Source: an uncultured Prevotella sp. (GTDB lineage Bacteria > Bacteroidota > Bacteroidia > Bacteroidales > Bacteroidaceae). From it: DNA of 26,305 nt. The translations under genes were made by a program, and so were the position numbers. The notes under the pieces were generated by a model. The model ran no database searches and was not told the DNA's origin. It saw nothing but the letters and a program-made list of their open reading frames with translations. Below are positions 24,121-26,305 of this stretch, piece after piece (the stretch's first letter is position 1; the number at the start of each line of letters is the position of its first letter). The stretch spans positions 1 to 26,305 of the forward strand of contig CAAHDP010000083.1 of the NCBI GenBank assembly GCA_900770515.1, written 5' to 3'.

Positions 24121-25662
24121 TTAATTAAAAATTCTATCATATTGCATGAGGTTCTTCTTCGCCTCCTCGTCGCCTGCCTCCATCGCCTGCTGCCAATAAC
24201 GGCGGGCGGCTTCTCGGTTGCCCGTCATGTAGTAGGCTATGCCGAGAGCATTGGCGGCTCGCTTGTCGGCTTTTACCTTCTGCAACTCCTTCAACGCCTC
24301 CTGGTAACGCTCCGACTTGAGCAACTGGGTGGCTAGGTTGATGGTGGTCGCCGCCTCGTCAGGTACGTAATCGTAGTAGATGCGGAGGAAACCGGAATTG
24401 CGCTGGTTGCCCAGAATCTTATCACGAAGTTCTGCCCATGCCTTGCCTTGGTCGATACTCTTGATGCGACGCTCCCTGCGGTCGGCATCAGGCTCGCTGT
24501 CGATAATCCTCAGCAGTTCGTCCCGGCATTTCAGATTGCTCTCCTTGATGCTATAGCGAAGTTCAGCCCAAGCCTCTCCGCCGTTGTTGCACTCGAAGAG
24601 CGAATCGGGGAGCAAGGTGCGCTGCTGGATATAATCCTTCAATGCCTCTGCTCGCTTATCTGCCAACTGTTCATTAAATTTCACGGAACCATCGATGGAT
24701 GCGAGACCCACTATCTGGATAATCTTCACCGAAGAAGTGGTATCCTTCGTGATGGCTTTGGTGATGTCGATAATCTGGTCGAGCACCTTGTTATTATTGC
24801 GGAACTCCTGCGTAATCTCAGCCTTCGACTTCGGGAAGAAGATGTAGAGTGCTCCTTCTTCCTGGCTCAAAACCAAATCCTTGGTGTAAGGACGATAGTT
24901 TTTAACGTATTGAAGCACAGGATTGTTTTTCTGCAATTCGCCCGCCTTGCCCGTGTTGTCCTTGACGAACGAAAGGGCTGGGATAAACTGGATTTCGTTG
25001 AGCGTACAGCTATCTTCCGGAAGGATGATCTCCTGTGGCTCCTTCTGTCGGCAGTTGTCCATGCGGTCGGTAGGACCGATGTTGTAAACCAGCGAAACAG
25101 CCAACTTGGTAGGCATCACGAAAGTCTTGTTTTTTTTCTCGATAGCCGTACCGCATTTCCCATAACAGTTATATTTGGTATAGCGAGTAAATCCCACTCC
25201 CAGTCCCAGTGCCGTTTCCAGGTTCCATCTGTTGCTCTTGCCGAGCGACCAGTCGTAACCATACACCAGTCCTATGGCACCCAAGTCACCTTGGAACCGA
25301 TGCTTTTTTAGCTCTGGAAAAAAGCCGAAGGGGAAGTGTACGCCGCCCGCATTGTAATGCGAGTAGAGTATGTTGGCTCCCAGGAAGTGTCCGATGTAGG
25401 GGCATCCGAGCCAGTATCTGATTTCTGGTTGTATCGCAATGTGCTTCAGTTTTTTGTTTCCACTATACGTAAATGTGTTCCATCCTAATGATAGATCCAT
25501 CGACAATCGGTTAGATAGTCTGGTTTCTGCAGCGATATTGGGTGTTGTTGTAGCCCAGTATGCCAGGTTCGTCTTCAATCGCCAGTCTTGTGCCTGTGCT
25601 GAAGTCATCGTAAGAGTAGAAATCAAGAGGAGCAGCATGCGCAGTCCATTACTTCTATTCAT
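24121..25662 (-). CDS. Outer-membrane protein with DUF3575, OmpA-like and TPR regions (fimbrial operon)
   Basis: This 513-residue protein has a signal peptide (1-25, ending AQAQ). Residues about 26-200 match DUF3575: [19 protein letters not shown] and [20 protein letters not shown], alternating strands as in a small beta-barrel. A middle region (about 285-375) is OmpA-like, with the block [20 protein letters not shown] (about 318-337), which binds peptidoglycan in family members. The C-terminal 75 residues are two TPR-like helix pairs ([38 protein letters not shown]). It is the first gene of the fimbrial operon, ahead of the major subunit by 35 nt. Proteins of this type often start Bacteroidetes fimbrial operons, and an assembly or cell-wall tethering role is inferred. 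A long leader with repeats precedes it. Confidence 0.78.
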   Translation of the reverse strand: MNRSNGLRMLLLLISTLTMTSAQAQDWRLKTNLAYWATTTPNIAAETRLSNRLSMDLSLGWNTFTYSGNKKLKHIAIQPEIRYWLGCPYIGHFLGANILYSHYNAGGVHFPFGFFPELKKHRFQGDLGAIGLVYGYDWSLGKSNRWNLETALGLGVGFTRYTKYNCYGKCGTAIEKKNKTFVMPTKLAVSLVYNIGPTDRMDNCRQKEPQEIILPEDSCTLNEIQFIPALSFVKDNTGKAGELQKNNPVLQYVKNYRPYTKDLVLSQEEGALYIFFPKSKAEITQEFRNNNKVLDQIIDITKAITKDTTSSVKIIQIVGLASIDGSVKFNEQLADKRAEALKDYIQQRTLLPDSLFECNNGGEAWAELRYSIKESNLKCRDELLRIIDSEPDADRRERRIKSIDQGKAWAELRDKILGNQRNSGFLRIYYDYVPDEAATTINLATQLLKSERYQEALKELQKVKADKRAANALGIAYYMTGNREAARRYWQQAMEAGDEEAKKNLMQYDRIFN

Positions 25663-25708
25663 GTATCGTTCTCTTTATATTGTTCTTAATCTTCTTTATC
25701 GTTCTTAG

Positions 25709-25778
25709 ATATACCGTTTTTTGTGCGGATATACCATAATTTCATATCGTATATACCTGATTTTGCTCAGAATATACC
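25709..25778 (-). repeat. Four ATATACC direct repeats at 20-22 bp steps in the fimbrial leader
   Basis: ATATACC occurs at 25709-25715, 25729-25735, 25751-25757 and 25772-25778 (starts 20, 22 and 21 bp apart). In the transcript sense three copies read roughly AAAnnnnGGTATATnC, so the conserved unit is longer than the core. The steps are close to two helix turns, which suits a protein binding one DNA face. The array lies downstream of the predicted operon start, inside the leader. Confidence 0.7.
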
Positions 25779-25812
25779 ATTCAAGTCTTTATATCTTTCA
25801 TTTTTTCACAGA

Positions 25813-25844
25813 CAAAGGTAGCAAAAAAACTAATAGTCTCCAAA
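25813..25844 (-). promoter_or_regulatory. Promoter of the fimbrial operon with homopolymer runs
   Basis: On the minus strand, TTTG (25844-25841), 20 nt, then TACCTTTG (25820-25813): an exact Bacteroidetes consensus. The predicted start is near 25806, giving a leader of about 144 nt. An A7 run (25823-25829, plus strand) lies within the spacer, a second A7 (25842-25848) overlaps the -33 element, and a G8 run (25850-25857) lies just upstream. Slippage in the spacer run would change the -33/-7 distance directly. Confidence 0.65.
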
Positions 25845-26021
25845 AAAACGGGGGGGGTAATTTTCGTATTTTAGATTTTCTTAACCTTTATAGTATCGTG
25901 TGCGTACACACATGCGCCCAGCGTGTGTATGTGTATTATAAGGAGTTTGATGGGGAATTAAAAATTAAAATGTTTAAGACTGTTAAATTTTAGACAAAAA
26001 TAAAACTTTCTTCTCTGAAAA
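25845..26021. other. Spacer between the fimbrial and rRNA promoters
   Basis: This AT-rich spacer contains a purine-pyrimidine alternating tract (25897-25917, then 25921-25936) that also folds as an imperfect hairpin with a CCA loop near 25918-25920. From about 25950 the sequence is very AT-rich, like an UP element in front of a strong promoter. No gene is visible. Confidence 0.5.
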
Positions 26022-26053
26022 TTTGGTGGTTTCGAAAATAGTTAGTACTTTTG
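26022..26053 (+). promoter_or_regulatory. Strong promoter, probably of a ribosomal RNA operon
   Basis: TTTG (26022-26025), 20 nt, then TACTTTTG (26046-26053): an exact consensus, preceded by AT-rich DNA. Transcription would start near 26060 and run off the right edge. The leader that follows resembles pre-16S leaders. Confidence 0.7.
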
Positions 26054-26059
26054 CACTCG

Positions 26060-26305
26060 CTTTTGAGAAATCGCTTCTCTTAGCAACCATAAAGAAAGAG
26101 TTCTTTGAAAGAATTTACATAAACAGACAAGTAGTACAAGAAGCGGTTTTGGATTACACCTTATTATATATAGGGAGTATGAAGAAACTGGGTAAAAAGA
26201 AACGAACCGTCAAGAAATTGACAAGTCAGGTTTACTAAGCTTCAATAAACGAAAAGGATATTCGTCCTAAGTACAGACAACAAACACCGAGTTACTTCTT
26301 CGGAA
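26060..26305 (+). other. Probable 5' leader of a 16S rRNA operon
   Basis: After the promoter there are short hairpins GAGAA/TTCTC (26065-26079) and AAAGAA/TTCTTT (26091-26106). Then come segments I associate with Bacteroidales pre-16S leaders (ATAAACAGACAAGTAGTACA; AAGAAATTGACAAGTCAG). The last bases, GAGTTACTTCTTCGGAA, begin a hairpin with a C(TTCG)G tetraloop whose right arm is cut by the window end. No mature 16S start (AGAGTTTGATC) is inside the window. No open frame here has coding features. Confidence 0.55.

Noticed and set aside
25721..26238. Short plus-strand open frames in the right-hand non-coding region
   Set aside because: They overlap promoters, the repeat array and the probable rRNA leader and show no coding features.

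Overview
The window looks like chromosomal DNA of a gut Bacteroidales close to Prevotella/Segatella (S. copri-like). The reasons are Bacteroidetes-type promoters (TTTG, about 20 nt, TAnnTTTG), Mfa-type fimbrial lipoproteins, a GH92 mannosidase, and an argR-GNAT-argG cluster. No mobile element, tRNA or CRISPR array was seen. The genus is inferred from style and not proven.

Left part (1-1440, minus strand): an arginine cluster argR, then a GNAT acyltransferase, then the first 19 codons of argG running off the edge. A promoter and several ATGCA-type half-sites that could be ArgR operators lie upstream of argR. Divergent from it is a 1185-residue secreted enzyme (1602-5159, plus) that joins a histidine-acid-phosphatase domain to a GH92 alpha-mannosidase domain. 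A seven-helix membrane protein with an AraC-type DNA-binding tail follows (5225-6256). The next gap holds a large hairpin with short direct repeats and a second short unit (box, hairpin, strong terminator) that could be a small RNA. A Bax inhibitor-1 family membrane protein (6561-7316, minus) follows.

Central and right part (7491-25850, minus strand): one long fimbrial operon read from right to left. It encodes an outer-membrane DUF3575/OmpA/TPR protein, an Mfa1-type major fimbrillin lipoprotein, a FimB/Mfa2-type anchor lipoprotein, a second fimbrillin-like lipoprotein, and a giant 4054-residue protein of about eight beta-helix modules with a C-terminal tail resembling a type IX secretion signal. 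The giant gene holds the place that the large accessory tip protein Mfa5 holds in the Porphyromonas mfa cluster, so I infer a tip adhesin. The operon promoter contains A7, A7 and G8 homopolymer runs that could give phase variation. Its leader has four ATATACC repeats spaced 20-22 bp. The mfa1-mfa2 gap holds a hairpin suited to differential expression and a 16-bp perfect inverted repeat. A heptamer tandem repeat separates two other genes of the operon.

Right edge (26020-26305, plus strand): a near-perfect Bacteroidetes promoter and leader that look like the start of a ribosomal RNA operon diverging from the fimbrial operon. The 16S gene itself begins outside the window.
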